The notes: a model not told the origin generated them from the sequence alone. A stretch of 42,734 nucleotides of DNA from Clostridia bacterium (GCA_017577715.1 PKRC01000019.1:1-42734), one strand, 5' to 3'; shown: positions 9,575 through 18,535, counted from the first letter of the stretch. Numbers and translations: made by a program.

Positions 9575-9614
9575 TATACCTCACATCGCTAGCACTCAAT
9601 ATGAAACTGTCCTC

Positions 9615-9944
9615 TCACCGTCTTATCCTGCGTGAAACGTCATAAACAGGAGAAGTATTTGGGATGTCATTCCGTCCATCTTCCTCCAGCACGGAATGCA
9701 GGACGCTTATCTCTCGCTGGAGCTTTTCGACCTTTTGCTGAAGCTTGATGACCTCATCCGCCAAATTTATGGCCGTCAGCATGGCTAACATGGTGGTACT
9801 TAAATTGGGCTGCCGCTGCTTGATCTCCTCCATCTTCCTGTCGACATAAATGGCCACCTTATGAATGTATTCCTCGGACTCCACGCTCTTTATGGAGTAT
9901 TCCCGGCCGCCGATCCGGACCACGGTTTTCGTCTTACCCACCAT
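9615..9944 (-). CDS. zapA: Cell division protein ZapA
   Basis: A 109-residue protein of the ZapA family, which binds FtsZ and stabilises the division ring. The N-terminus carries the typical beta region with IGGREYSIKSVESEEYIHKVA. It is followed by a helix with MLAMLTAINLADEVIKL and a coiled-coil tail (about 60-90) that forms dimers and tetramers in the family. It lies about 100 nt downstream of pheT on the same strand, the usual gene order pheS-pheT-zapA-mutS2 in Clostridia. A UUCG-loop terminator follows. Confidence 0.93.
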   Translation of the reverse strand: MVGKTKTVVRIGGREYSIKSVESEEYIHKVAIYVDRKMEEIKQRQPNLSTTMLAMLTAINLADEVIKLQQKVEKLQREISVLHSVLEEDGRNDIPNTSPVYDVSRRIRR

Positions 9945-10042
9945 GGATCACATCCCCATTCCCCTGCTATCTTGGATACTATTATACAACATCTGCCATA
10001 TTAGAACAAGCGTTTTGTCGAATTTTTGTGATCCCTTGCGGG

Positions 10043-12436
10043 TTAACGCAGTCTCGCCCCCAGCTTTTGTTCCAAACCTTTCACAATGCTGTCGTGCAGG
10101 GAATTAACCTCCTCATCCGTCAAGGTTCTATCGGCGGCACGATAGCTCAAAGAATAAGCTAGGCTCTTATAGCCTTGAGGTATTTGGGCACCCTCATACA
10201 CATCGAACAGCTTCACTTTTTCGAGAAGCTGCCCACCAAGCTCTTTTATACAGCTCTCCACCTGGGCAGCCAGCACTTCCTTCTTCACCACCACCGCCAG
10301 GTCTCGCTCAACGGCAGGATACTTGGGAAGGGGCCTGTACTTCCGTTCCTCTTTTGCCAAACTGAGCAGGATATCAAGTTGTAGCTCGGCCACCAGAACC
10401 CTCTCTTCAATCTGATAGTTTTGAGCCACCTTGGGATGTATCTCCCCAAGTATGCCTATCTCCTTGCCCTCCAGTTTTAAAAGCGCCGTCCTGCCCGGAT
10501 GGAATGTGGGATGAACGTGTGGTACAAACTCTGCCTCATCCAGCAGTCCCAGTTCCTCAAGCAACACCTCAACCTTGCCTTTAAGGTCATAATAATCTAC
10601 ATCCGGCCCATATTCTGCAATGGTCAAAAGTGGTTTTTCCTCCGGTAAATCCTCCAGCGGCAGCGATTTTGGCAGGAATGCCGTCCCTATCTCAAATATC
10701 TGGCATCTCTCTATTCCTCTGTTATAGTTGTGGGATAGCACCTCTAAAAGGCTTGGAATGAGCGTGGTGCGCATTATGCTCTGATCCTCGCCCAGGGGAT
10801 TTAAAATTTTGACGGTCTTGGGTATGAGCTGCGGATCGGTAATGCCGATGGACTCATAGACCCTTGGGCTAGTGAAGGAGTAGGTCACCACCTCGTAAAG
10901 GCCGGTACCCACAAGCACGTCCTTTACCTTGTCTATAAGTTTCTGCTTCCGGGTCTTTTTACCACGGCTTATAGTGCCCTCCATCAAGGTCATGGGGATG
11001 TTATTGTAGCCGTAAATGCGAGCCACTTCCTCAGCTATATCGGCCACACCTTCTATGTCTTGCCTGAAAGACGGCACCTCTATCTCCATGTATTCACCCT
11101 TTACATCCACCTTGAACTCCAACTTCCTTAAGATATCGGCCATCTCATCGGCAGATAAGTTGATGCCTAGCAGGTCATTTACCCTCTTATATGGAATCTC
11201 CAAAACCCTCTTCTCCAGGGAACCGTGACACACATCTATAACGCCTTCTACCACCGTTCCTACCCCTAGCTGCTGGATCAGCTGAGCTGCTCGGTCCAAT
11301 GCCGCCATGGCATTATGTATATCTAGGCCCTTTTCAAACCTCAAAGATGCCTCGCTGCGAATTCCCAGCGCCTTTGCCGTCTTACGGATGCATCCTCTAT
11401 CAAACAGCGCACTCTCCAGCAAGATATTCCTTGTCTCATCTGTAATCTCGGTGTTGGCTCCGCCCATGACTCCTGCCAGGCCTATAGCCTTTTCTACGTC
11501 TGCTATAACCAGCATATCCGAAGTTAATAGCCTTTCTTTGTCATCGAGAGTAACCAGCTTTTCTCCGTCGCGGGCTCTGCGTACTACGATGGTCCTACCG
11601 GCTACCTTATCCAGGTCAAAGGCATGCATGGGATGGCCCATCTCCAGCATGACATAATTGGTTATGTCAACGATATTGTTGATTGGCCTAACCCCGGCAG
11701 CAGCCAACCTGCGCTGCATCCATCTCGGAGACGGAGCAATCTTTACATCCTTTACCACCCTGGCACAGTATCTTGGACACAGGTCAGGGGCCTCAACCAC
11801 CACCCTGGCCTCAACATTGACATCCCCTACGCCACGTTTCACCTCTATACGTGGTGGGTTAAAAGTGCTGCTTAGTGCTACCGCAGCTTCACGGGCTATG
11901 CCTATGACGCTCAAGCAATCAGGACGGTTAGAAGTAATCTCAAACTCCAGTACCTCGTCATCCAAACCCAATGCTTCCTTTATGTCCATCCCCAGGGGAT
12001 ATTCTTCCTGTAAAATCAATATGCCGTCCACCTCTGCACCCGGGTAATCTTCCTCCGTTAGTCCTAATTCCTCACCCGAACACAGCATGCCGTAGGATTC
12101 CACCCCCCGCAACGAGGTGACGGTTATCCTATACCCACCGGGCAGGGTAGCACCATCCAAGGCTACCGGTACCAGCTGTCCCTCCTTTACGTTGGAAGCA
12201 CCGGTCACTATCTGTAATTTGCGGTCCCCAACATCCACGATACATACCACCAGCTTGTCAGCATTGGGATGAGGATGTATATCGCATATCCTTCCCACCA
12301 CCACGTTGCTTATGCCTTCGCCTTGCTTGGTTATACCCTCAACCTTTGTACCCGTCATAGTGAGATGATAGGCCAGCTCATGAACAGGCACATCTATCTT
12401 TACATACTCCTTCAGCCATTTTAGCGGTACCAACAT
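10043..12436 (-). CDS. pheT: Phenylalanyl-tRNA synthetase beta subunit
   Basis: The 797-residue beta chain of the alpha2-beta2 enzyme that charges tRNA-Phe. In order it shows the N-terminal tRNA-binding fold (VVVGRICDIHPHPNADKL near 45-62), the B3/B4 editing region, the B5 domain, a catalytic-like core (near 500-680) and a C-terminal FDX-ACB anticodon-binding domain beginning around KYPAVERDLAVVV. Length is typical for the bacterial enzyme (about 790-800). It starts 16 nt after the pheS stop, and both are expressed from the T-box leader upstream of pheS. Confidence 0.97.
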   Translation of the reverse strand: MLVPLKWLKEYVKIDVPVHELAYHLTMTGTKVEGITKQGEGISNVVVGRICDIHPHPNADKLVVCIVDVGDRKLQIVTGASNVKEGQLVPVALDGATLPGGYRITVTSLRGVESYGMLCSGEELGLTEEDYPGAEVDGILILQEEYPLGMDIKEALGLDDEVLEFEITSNRPDCLSVIGIAREAAVALSSTFNPPRIEVKRGVGDVNVEARVVVEAPDLCPRYCARVVKDVKIAPSPRWMQRRLAAAGVRPINNIVDITNYVMLEMGHPMHAFDLDKVAGRTIVVRRARDGEKLVTLDDKERLLTSDMLVIADVEKAIGLAGVMGGANTEITDETRNILLESALFDRGCIRKTAKALGIRSEASLRFEKGLDIHNAMAALDRAAQLIQQLGVGTVVEGVIDVCHGSLEKRVLEIPYKRVNDLLGINLSADEMADILRKLEFKVDVKGEYMEIEVPSFRQDIEGVADIAEEVARIYGYNNIPMTLMEGTISRGKKTRKQKLIDKVKDVLVGTGLYEVVTYSFTSPRVYESIGITDPQLIPKTVKILNPLGEDQSIMRTTLIPSLLEVLSHNYNRGIERCQIFEIGTAFLPKSLPLEDLPEEKPLLTIAEYGPDVDYYDLKGKVEVLLEELGLLDEAEFVPHVHPTFHPGRTALLKLEGKEIGILGEIHPKVAQNYQIEERVLVAELQLDILLSLAKEERKYRPLPKYPAVERDLAVVVKKEVLAAQVESCIKELGGQLLEKVKLFDVYEGAQIPQGYKSLAYSLSYRAADRTLTDEEVNSLHDSIVKGLEQKLGARLR

Positions 12437-12452
12437 CTATCTCTACCTCCCT

Positions 12453-13472
12453 TTAAAACTGCTCCAGGAAACGTATATCGTTTTCAAACAGCAACCTTAT
12501 ATCATCTATCCCATATTTCAGATTTGTTATGCGATCAAGGCCCATGCCAAAGGCAAACCCGCTGTACTGTTCGGGGTCAATTCCTCCATACTTCAGTACC
12601 TTGGGATGCACCATGCCTGCACCTAAGATTTCAATCCAGCCGGTGTACGAACAGACCCGGCATCCCTCGCCTCCACACGTGGTACAGCTCACATCCATTT
12701 CAGCGCTAGGCTCGGTGAACGGAAAATGATGTGGCCTGAATCGAGTCCTGGTCTGAGGACCAAACAGCTCCTTGGCGAATACATCCAGCACACCTCTCAA
12801 ATCGCCCATGGTTATATTCTTGTCTATTACAAGCCCTTCCACCTGATGGAAGATGGGAGAATGAGTGGCATCCACCGCATCCGACCTGTAAACCCTGCCG
12901 GGCACTATGATCTTTATAGGAGGCTTTTGCCTTTCCATCACGCGAATCTGGGTGGGTGAGGTATGGGTACGCAAAAGTATGTTCTCTGTAATATAGAAGG
13001 TATCCTGCGTATCCCGGGCAGGATGGTTTTTGGGTATATTGAGGGCTTCAAAGTTATAATAATCCCATTCAACTTCCGGCCCTTCGGCTATCTCAAAGCC
13101 CATTCCCAGAAAGATGTCCTTGATTTCATTAAGTACGATGCTCAGAGGATGAAGCTTGCCGCGATGATGGCGCCTCCCCGGCATTGTAACGTCGATGGTT
13201 TCGGCTTTAAGCCGTTGATTGAGGGCCTCCTCTTCCAGCACTTTCTTCTTTTTCTCTATCTCTCCCTCAATATAAGCTCTTATCTCGTTGGCTAGCTGTC
13301 CAATTTTAGGCCTTTCTTCCGGAGGAAGGCTTCCCATTCCTCTTAGAATTTGCGTAAGTTTACCCTTTTTACCCAAATACTCAACGCGAAAGTTGGTTAA
13401 ATCTTGAAGATTGCTCACAGATGCGAGAACTTGCTCGGCTTCCCTTCGAATTTGCTCCAGCTCGGCTTTCAT
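12453..13472 (-). CDS. pheS: Phenylalanyl-tRNA synthetase alpha subunit
   Basis: The 339-residue catalytic subunit of phenylalanyl-tRNA synthetase. An N-terminal coiled coil (about 1-85) precedes the class II core, which shows DTQDTFY, the motif 2 region (GRVYRSDAVDATHSPIFHQ) and motif 3 (FAFGMGLDRI). The frame stays open to 13568, but the extra codons run through the T-box antiterminator and terminator. The ATG at 13472 has AAAGGAG about 10 nt upstream and gives the usual length. Expression should depend on uncharged tRNA-Phe through the leader. Confidence 0.97.
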   Translation of the reverse strand: MKAELEQIRREAEQVLASVSNLQDLTNFRVEYLGKKGKLTQILRGMGSLPPEERPKIGQLANEIRAYIEGEIEKKKKVLEEEALNQRLKAETIDVTMPGRRHHRGKLHPLSIVLNEIKDIFLGMGFEIAEGPEVEWDYYNFEALNIPKNHPARDTQDTFYITENILLRTHTSPTQIRVMERQKPPIKIIVPGRVYRSDAVDATHSPIFHQVEGLVIDKNITMGDLRGVLDVFAKELFGPQTRTRFRPHHFPFTEPSAEMDVSCTTCGGEGCRVCSYTGWIEILGAGMVHPKVLKYGGIDPEQYSGFAFGMGLDRITNLKYGIDDIRLLFENDIRFLEQF

Positions 13473-13507
13473 CCATGGCTCTCTCCTTTCCTCGATATCG
13501 TCGTATA

Positions 13508-13776
13508 TTGAAAAAGCCTTCGCCCAAGCATGGGACGAAGGCTTAAAAAGCCACGTGGTACCACCCAATTTCGTTTCGATACGAAACCTCTTTTAACTAT
13601 AACGGGTTATACCCGGCAGGGCCTACTGCCATTTCAGCCCCCAGCTCAGGAGCGAACTTCTACCCTCGTCTTTATAGGGGCGCTTTCAGCCTATGGCGTC
13701 CCCCTCTCTGTATAAAGATGCTCGGGTATACTCCTCTCCCTCATCGCCTTTACTTCTATCTATATCTATTGCCTTT
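13508..13776 (-). promoter_or_regulatory. T-box riboswitch (Phe, specifier UUC) for pheST
   Basis: The minus-strand leader contains the T-box core GGGTGGTACCACG (13551-13566) followed by a strong terminator, AAGCCTTCGTCC / GGGCGAAGGCTTTTT (about 13515-13544). In stem I the sequence GAAGTTCGC places a UUC Phe codon at 13654-13656 in the specifier-loop position, matching the downstream gene. A TATAAT at 13783-13788 could be the -10 element; no good -35 is seen. Uncharged tRNA-Phe would pair with specifier and T-box and favour antitermination. Confidence 0.93.
13515..13544 (-). terminator. T-box-controlled terminator before pheS
   Basis: A GC-rich stem of about 12 bp with a short loop, followed by five T residues on the minus strand. 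It competes with the antiterminator that uses the T-box core just upstream. Confidence 0.88.
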
Positions 13777-13935
13777 TAAAGCATTATAAGCTCTCTATAA
13801 AGCATATAAGCGTTAATGGAACCCGTCTTTTCAAAAATTTTCCAGATCAGGTCTGCAAGCCTCACCGGTCCCATCTCCTTTAGTGGGCTTTCTAAGGCTA
13901 ATTATACCATATGCCCCTCGTAGATTCAAGGAAAT

Positions 13936-14751
13936 TCAAGGCCCCAATTGCCTTGACTTGCGCAATACCTCGTATATCAGTATACCTGCCGCCACCGAAG
14001 CGTTGAGGGATTCGGCACTCCCTGGCATGGGTATCTTTACCAGCGAGGAAGCAAACCTGCATATTTCCTGGCGAACGCCTTCCGATTCATTGCCTATCAC
14101 CAGGGCTATTTTATCATAGCCCCCAGGCCATTCAAAGAGGTTGGAACCGTGCAGGTGGCTGACCAGTATATGGACCTTGGCTTGTATAAGAGCCTTGAAA
14201 AAAGCTATATGATCATCCACCTCATATATGGGCACCCGGAATATCGAACCCATGGTGGATCGTACTACTTTAGGGCTATAAGGATCGGTGCAGCCTTTAA
14301 GCAAGACCACCCCATCTCCTCCGGCAGCATCCAATGTCCTTATGATGGTACCCAGATTGCCGGGGTCCCTTATCTGGTCCAAAACCGCTATGAAAAATGA
14401 AGGCTTGCTGAATAGCTCTTCAAGGCTATATTCCTTTTTATTTACAACCGCCATGATCCCCTGGGGGGTCTGGGTATCGCTGATGCTTGAAAACAGTTTG
14501 TCCTCCACCCTTAATACCTTCAGTCCGTCCATATCCACATCCAGCTGCTCTTTAAAACCCAACAAATCAAAACCCCGTGCTGCCACCAAAGCCCAGATGC
14601 TTTCCCCCTGCTCCACCGCCTCCTTTACCATTTTAACCCCTTCGACCAAATACTGCCGGTAGACATCCCTGTATTTCTTATGGTGAAGCATTTTGATACG
14701 CTTGATGGAAGGGTTATGCGGGCTGGTGATGTACTCCTGCAAACCTACCAC
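13936..14751 (-). CDS. rlmB: SpoU/TrmH-family rRNA 2'-O-methyltransferase
   Basis: A 271-residue SPOUT methyltransferase. An N-terminal L30e-like substrate-binding domain (SPHNPSIKRIKML...YLVEGVKMV) precedes the knotted catalytic domain with motif 1 (LDQIRDPGNLGTIIRTLDA), motif 2 (ALVIGNESEGV) and motif 3 (IPMPGSAESLNASVAAG). Relatives transfer a methyl group to the 2'-hydroxyl of a nucleotide in 23S rRNA; the exact target cannot be read from sequence, so the symbol is tentative. It starts 6 nt after the ktrA stop on the same strand, so it is likely cotranscribed with ktrB-ktrA. It is also next to pheS, a common neighbour in Firmicutes. Confidence 0.92.
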   Translation of the reverse strand: MVGLQEYITSPHNPSIKRIKMLHHKKYRDVYRQYLVEGVKMVKEAVEQGESIWALVAARGFDLLGFKEQLDVDMDGLKVLRVEDKLFSSISDTQTPQGIMAVVNKKEYSLEELFSKPSFFIAVLDQIRDPGNLGTIIRTLDAAGGDGVVLLKGCTDPYSPKVVRSTMGSIFRVPIYEVDDHIAFFKALIQAKVHILVSHLHGSNLFEWPGGYDKIALVIGNESEGVRQEICRFASSLVKIPMPGSAESLNASVAAGILIYEVLRKSRQLGP

Positions 14752-14757
14752 GCCCCT

Positions 14758-15417
14758 TTATCCCTGCGCTTTATCTTCCAGCCTTTTTATGTGGTCATTC
14801 CTGCCAATGGTTACCAAAACATCCCCTTCATGGATGACATCCTCGCCCTTTGGTGATATCAGCACATCCTCTCCGCGCTTTATGGCCACAACATTCAGGC
14901 CATACACGACCCTCATATTGATCTGCTTGAGCGATTTCCCAATCCATTCGGGAAGGGCGGTAATCTCTATCAGGCTATAATCAGATGCCAGTTCAATATA
15001 ATCAATTATATTGGTTGACGCCAAATGGTGCGCTATCTTAATGCCCATGTCCCTTTCGGGGAATATCACTTTATCAACTCCAATTTTGTACAGCACTTTG
15101 GCATGGAGGTCATTTTGTGCCTTTCCTACCACAAACTTGACCCCCATTTCCTTGCACATCAGTGCAATCATTATGCTGGCCTGTATGTCATCTCCTATGG
15201 AAATCACAACGGCATCAAAATTCCTCATACCAAGCGATTTCAGTGTTTCCTCATCGGTAGCATCTGCCTGCACGGCATGAGTAACGTAATCGGCTATATC
15301 CTGTATCCTATCCTGATCCTTATCAATGGCAAGGACCTCATGGCCCAGGGCGCATAGGGTTTTCGCAACGCTGGAACCAAAACGCCCTATTCCAATGACG
15401 GCAAACTGTTTCTTCAT
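14758..15417 (-). CDS. ktrA: Potassium uptake regulatory subunit KtrA (TrkA-like)
   Basis: A 219-residue cytoplasmic RCK protein that gates the KtrB channel. The N-terminal RCK_N domain has the nucleotide-binding Rossmann motif VIGIGRFGSSVA and the acidic beta-2 end AIDKDQDRI. The C-terminal RCK_C domain (about 135-215) probably binds c-di-AMP in Firmicutes relatives. Length is standard for KtrA (about 220). It lies 14 nt downstream of ktrB, with GGAGGAG before its ATG, and forms a two-subunit K+ uptake operon with it. Confidence 0.94.
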   Translation of the reverse strand: MKKQFAVIGIGRFGSSVAKTLCALGHEVLAIDKDQDRIQDIADYVTHAVQADATDEETLKSLGMRNFDAVVISIGDDIQASIMIALMCKEMGVKFVVGKAQNDLHAKVLYKIGVDKVIFPERDMGIKIAHHLASTNIIDYIELASDYSLIEITALPEWIGKSLKQINMRVVYGLNVVAIKRGEDVLISPKGEDVIHEGDVLVTIGRNDHIKRLEDKAQG

Positions 15418-15431
15418 AATAACTCCTCCTT

Positions 15432-16784
15432 TTAACCCACCATTAGCTTGCCTTCAGGATATTTCACATTGCCGGTATCGCCTGCCATTCTCTTTGCTAA
15501 AGCCAACGTCAGCGTCAACGGCCCTACCCTCCCCGCAAACATGGTCATGATGATGAACATTTTGCTGATACCGCTTAGATCAGCATTATTGAATGTGGCC
15601 AGCCCCACCGTTCCCAGGGCAGAAGCCGTCTCAAAAAGCACATCAACAAACTCATAGGGTTCAACCAACGATAATACCATGGTGATGCTGACCAGCATGA
15701 TAAAGCTTATCACCGTTATGGCCAGCGCCCTGTTGACAATGGCATAAGAAATCCTTCTGCCAAAAACCTCCACATCATGCCTACCTCTAATCACGTTGAG
15801 CACTGCGAGCAAGATCACGCTGGCAGTGGTAGTCTTGATTCCTCCTCCCGTGCCCGCAGGCGAAGCGCCTATAAACATCAGGATGATGGTCATAAATTTC
15901 GACGCATCGGTGAGGGAGTCCTGATCAATTGTATAGAAACCTGCAGTTCTGGCAGTCACCGATTGAAATAGCGCTCCTAGGACCTTGCCCTTCCAATTTT
16001 GGCTGCCCAGCGTAGTAGGGTTGTTAAACTCTACAATAAAAAAGAAAAGAGCCCCTGCTCCAATCAGAACGGCGGTAACGCACACAACCACCTTTGTATG
16101 CAATGACCACTTTTTAAAACGCCTATTTCTATAAATATCAAGCAGCACTGAAAAGCCGAGCCCTCCACAAATGATCAAGCCCATCATTGCAAAATTGACG
16201 ATAAAATCATCAGTAAATCCTGTAAAATTCCTGTATCCTCCCATGAGGTCAAAACCCGCATTGCAAAAGGCCGAAATGGCGTGAAATATGCTAAAATACA
16301 GCCCTTTTGCCCAGCCATACATCGGTACAAACCGCAATGCAAGAATTAAAGCACCGATTCCTTCAATAAGGAAAGTCATGCCAACTATATTCCTGGTCAA
16401 GCGCACAACGCCCTGTAATTTAGATTCATTGAGGGCTTCCTGTATCATCACCCTTTCCCTTAAGGTGATTCGCTTGCCCAAAAGTAAAAATACCATGGTG
16501 GCCATGGTCATAAAGCCCAAACCGCCTATTTGAATAAGGGTAATTATGACCAGCTGGCCAAACAGGCTCAAGTCATCAGCGGTATCCACCACCATAAGGC
16601 CGGTGACGCATACCGCCGAAGTGGCCTCAAACAGGGCATTGAGGAAGCCTATACTCTCCCCCGTGCTGGAAGCTACGGGGAGAGAAAGCAATAATGCGCC
16701 GATTATGATCATAGAGGCAAACCCCAAAACCAAGACCTGAGTTGGTAAAAGCCTTATAGCCCTTCTGCTCATCATTTTATCCAA
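15432..16784 (-). CDS. ktrB: Potassium uptake channel subunit KtrB (TrkH family)
   Basis: A 450-residue membrane protein of the TrkH/KtrB superfamily with about ten hydrophobic helices arranged in four pore repeats. Selectivity-filter segments are seen at SAVCVTGL, SAFCNAGF, TARTAGFYT and SALGTVGLA. The flexible gating loop lies near GASPAGTGGGIKTTT. KtrB imports K+ coupled to Na+ under control of KtrA. The start is a TTG at 16784, chosen because GGAGG lies 9 nt upstream; ATG codons follow at codons 4 and 5. Confidence 0.94.
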   Translation of the reverse strand: MDKMMSRRAIRLLPTQVLVLGFASMIIIGALLLSLPVASSTGESIGFLNALFEATSAVCVTGLMVVDTADDLSLFGQLVIITLIQIGGLGFMTMATMVFLLLGKRITLRERVMIQEALNESKLQGVVRLTRNIVGMTFLIEGIGALILALRFVPMYGWAKGLYFSIFHAISAFCNAGFDLMGGYRNFTGFTDDFIVNFAMMGLIICGGLGFSVLLDIYRNRRFKKWSLHTKVVVCVTAVLIGAGALFFFIVEFNNPTTLGSQNWKGKVLGALFQSVTARTAGFYTIDQDSLTDASKFMTIILMFIGASPAGTGGGIKTTTASVILLAVLNVIRGRHDVEVFGRRISYAIVNRALAITVISFIMLVSITMVLSLVEPYEFVDVLFETASALGTVGLATFNNADLSGISKMFIIMTMFAGRVGPLTLTLALAKRMAGDTGNVKYPEGKLMVG

Positions 16785-17002
16785 AAATTTTAACCTCCAG
16801 TCCTTAAGATTGCCAATTGCAGGTTTAGGCTTATACGCAGTTTTGCAGTTTCACCCTAACAACCCTCAAATAAAATGGCTGCTTAATAATTAGAGCTACA
16901 TTTTGGGCTCCTTTTCTATAATAAATAGCTCAACTTGCTCTTTAAATCAATTTTTTAGCCTGATATTTCAACAAAAAATATAAAGGCCCTATAAAAAAGT
17001 AT

Positions 17003-17030
17003 AAAGACCTCATTTTAAATGAGGCCTTCT
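17003..17030 (-). terminator. Terminator after rplT
   Basis: On the minus strand GGCCTCATTT pairs with AAATGAGGTC and a T-rich tract follows. It lies 34 nt past the rplT stop and probably ends the infC-rpmI-rplT transcript. Confidence 0.75.
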
Positions 17031-17063
17031 TTAAAATCCCAGCATCTCATTTGCGGTATAAGC

Positions 17064-17423
17064 TTATGCATGCAGCTTTTCTTTTGCTATGTTGACTAGT
17101 TGGGCAAATCCATTTGCATCGTTGACAGCCATCTCCGCCAGTATCTTTCTGTCTATCTGAATCCCTGCCTTGCGCAGGCCGTTTATGAATCGGCTGTAGC
17201 TTAAACCATTTTGCCTTGCTGCCGCATTGATCCTGGCAATCCACAATTTGCGGAAGTCCCTCTTCCTTAGCTTCCTGCCAACATACGCGTACGCCAGCGC
17301 TTTCATCACTGCCTGATTGGCGGCTCTAAACTGCCTGCTCCTGGCACCATAATATCCCTTTGCAAGCTTTAATATCTTCTTATGCTTCTTCCTTGCGTTA
17401 AGCGCTTTCTTTACCCTAGCCAT
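17064..17423 (-). CDS. rplT: Ribosomal protein L20
   Basis: A 119-residue, highly basic protein that matches L20 over its whole length (MARVKKALNARKKHKKILK..., GYYGARSRQFRAANQAV, RDFRKLWIARINAAARQNG). L20 binds 23S rRNA early in 50S assembly. In Bacillus it also represses its own operon by binding the infC leader. It is the last gene of the infC-rpmI-rplT operon; a terminator follows. Confidence 0.98.
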   Translation of the reverse strand: MARVKKALNARKKHKKILKLAKGYYGARSRQFRAANQAVMKALAYAYVGRKLRKRDFRKLWIARINAAARQNGLSYSRFINGLRKAGIQIDRKILAEMAVNDANGFAQLVNIAKEKLHA

Positions 17424-17444
17424 AATACACCCTCCTTTACTGCC

Positions 17445-17642
17445 TTATTTATACGGAATCAGCTGCTTTATTTTCTTTGCTTCAACAGCCGCAACGTAAG
17501 TAGCTTTTCTCAAATTCCTCTTTCTCTTGGAGGACTTTTTGGTAAGCAGATGGCTCTTGAACGCTTTAGCCCTCTTTACCTTGCCACTTTTTGTCAATCG
17601 AAATCTCTTGGCTGCTCCACGATGTGTCTTAATTTTAGGCAT
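17445..17642 (-). CDS. rpmI: Ribosomal protein L35
   Basis: A 65-residue basic protein with the L35 signature MPKIKTHRGAAKRFRLTKSG and a KK/KRK-rich middle. It is a structural protein of the 50S subunit. It lies between infC and rplT, the standard order, 21 nt upstream of rplT. Confidence 0.98.
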   Translation of the reverse strand: MPKIKTHRGAAKRFRLTKSGKVKRAKAFKSHLLTKKSSKRKRNLRKATYVAAVEAKKIKQLIPYK

Positions 17643-17705
17643 TGTTTATTCCTCCTCTCAGTGCTTTATCCTTGTTTACTGTTTGGCTGCCATCAATGCC
17701 CGCAA

Positions 17706-18218
17706 TCACGCTTTTGGCGCCAGTACCATAATCATGTGGTTACCTTCCAACGTGGGCTTGCGCTCTACCACAGCTTCCACCGTCAGCATGGATACAAATT
17801 TCTCCATAACTTCGTAACCTACCTCAGGGTGAGCCATTTCCCTCCCCCTAAACCTTATGGTCACCTTCACCTTGTCCCCTGCTTTCAGGAACTTATCGGC
17901 GTTTCTGGCTTTAACCCCCAAGTCATGGTCTTCAATGGAAGCCGACAAGCGTATCTCCTTTACGTTGATGACCTTCTGGTTTTTACGGGCCTCCTTTTCC
18001 TTCTTGGCCATTTCAAACAGGTATTTACCGTAATCCATAATCTTGCACACAGGTGGATTGGCCTTGGGAGCTATCTTAACCAAGTCCAGCTGCCTTTCTT
18101 CGGCAAGTCTCAATGCCTTTTCAATGGGCATGATGCCCAGCTGCTCACCCGTCTCGCTGATCACCCTGACCTCTCTGTCCTTGATCTGTTCATTAATCAA
18201 TAACTCTTTTTTGTTGAT
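17706..18218 (-). CDS. infC: Translation initiation factor IF-3, AUC start
   Basis: IF-3 binds the 30S subunit, prevents premature 50S joining and rejects non-AUG starts. The protein shows the N-terminal domain, the KKEKEARKNQK linker and the C-terminal domain ending MVLAPKA. The first standard start codon in frame is a TTG at 18200, but that would remove residues conserved in the family (KKELLINEQI aligns with SKDMLVNEGI of Bacillus). Extending to the ATC at 18218 gives 170 residues, places the start exactly where the family's start lies, and puts GGGGG 9 nt upstream. infC is the classical gene that uses a non-AUG start (usually AUU) for autoregulation. Confidence 0.93.
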   Translation of the reverse strand: MNKKELLINEQIKDREVRVISETGEQLGIMPIEKALRLAEERQLDLVKIAPKANPPVCKIMDYGKYLFEMAKKEKEARKNQKVINVKEIRLSASIEDHDLGVKARNADKFLKAGDKVKVTIRFRGREMAHPEVGYEVMEKFVSMLTVEAVVERKPTLEGNHMIMVLAPKA

Positions 18219-18382
18219 ATTCGTTCACCCCCGAATTTAATAAAACAAAAGAGCGGGCACAAACTACCCACTCTCATCTCCATAGCGCACCTTCACACAC
18301 TACCCTTTTACCGCCATACCAACCTTCCTGGCAGCCCTCTCGCGCCGGAAGGTGAGAAGTGGATAGCTTCTACTTGATGGCA
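18219..18382 (-). promoter_or_regulatory. infC leader (probable L20-responsive leader)
   Basis: A transcribed leader of about 160 nt separates the promoter from infC. It contains several potential helices and a terminator-like hairpin, AGTGGG ... CCCGCT followed by a T-rich tract, at 18247-18275. The infC-rpmI-rplT leaders of low-GC Gram-positives bind L20 and terminate early. The position and terminator fit, but I did not verify the L20-binding fold. Confidence 0.65.
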
Positions 18383-18388
18383 ACATAA

Positions 18389-18418
18389 AGTTTAACACAA
18401 AAATTCGTACTTTGTCAA
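18389..18418 (-). promoter_or_regulatory. Promoter of infC-rpmI-rplT
   Basis: TTGACA (18413-18418) and TAAACT (18389-18394) are separated by 18 bp on the minus strand, so transcription would start near 18382. Confidence 0.7.
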
Positions 18419-18452
18419 ACATTTTAATGCAAAATTTTTAAAAACCATGACC

Positions 18453-18466
18453 CAAACATATGTTTG
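18453..18466. promoter_or_regulatory. Putative LexA/DinR (SOS) box
   Basis: CAAACATATGTTTG is a perfect 14-bp palindrome. It fits the Firmicutes LexA consensus CGAACNNNNGTTCG with one symmetric substitution per half (G to A, C to T). It overlaps the -35 element of the radical-SAM operon promoter, a classical repressor position. Confidence 0.65.
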
Positions 18467-18492
18467 CAATATAAACCAAAATGTGATAAAAT
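18464..18492 (+). promoter_or_regulatory. Promoter of the radical-SAM operon
   Basis: TTGCAA (18464-18469), a 17-bp spacer and TAAAAT (18487-18492). The -35 is covered by the putative LexA box. Transcription would start near 18499, 37 nt before the ATG. Confidence 0.7.
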
Positions 18493-18535
18493 CTTCTCAC
18501 ACGGTACAACAGCAAGTAACAGGAGGCCCTCCATC

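Larger units (their letters stand above)
8946..9614. other. Gene-poor gap with decayed DNA
   Basis: Between mutS2 and zapA no intact gene is visible. The gap holds a degenerate serine-recombinase tail (about 9185-9437), a terminator (9551-9574) and a weak 5-bp hairpin with a UUGA loop on the minus strand (9084-9097). A minus-strand frame of 85 codons at 9342-9599 is open, but its 5' part runs through the terminator hairpin. Confidence 0.6.

Noticed and set aside
9342..9599. An 85-codon minus-strand frame with a start codon
   Set aside because: Its 5' half passes through the terminator hairpin after zapA and shows no protein character. Only its 3' part is meaningful, as the serine-recombinase relic, which continues past the stop.
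17382..18203. A 273-codon plus-strand frame opposite rplT, rpmI and infC
   Set aside because: It lies antisense to three certain ribosomal/initiation genes, has no family motif and has no Shine-Dalgarno; it reflects codon bias of the other strand.
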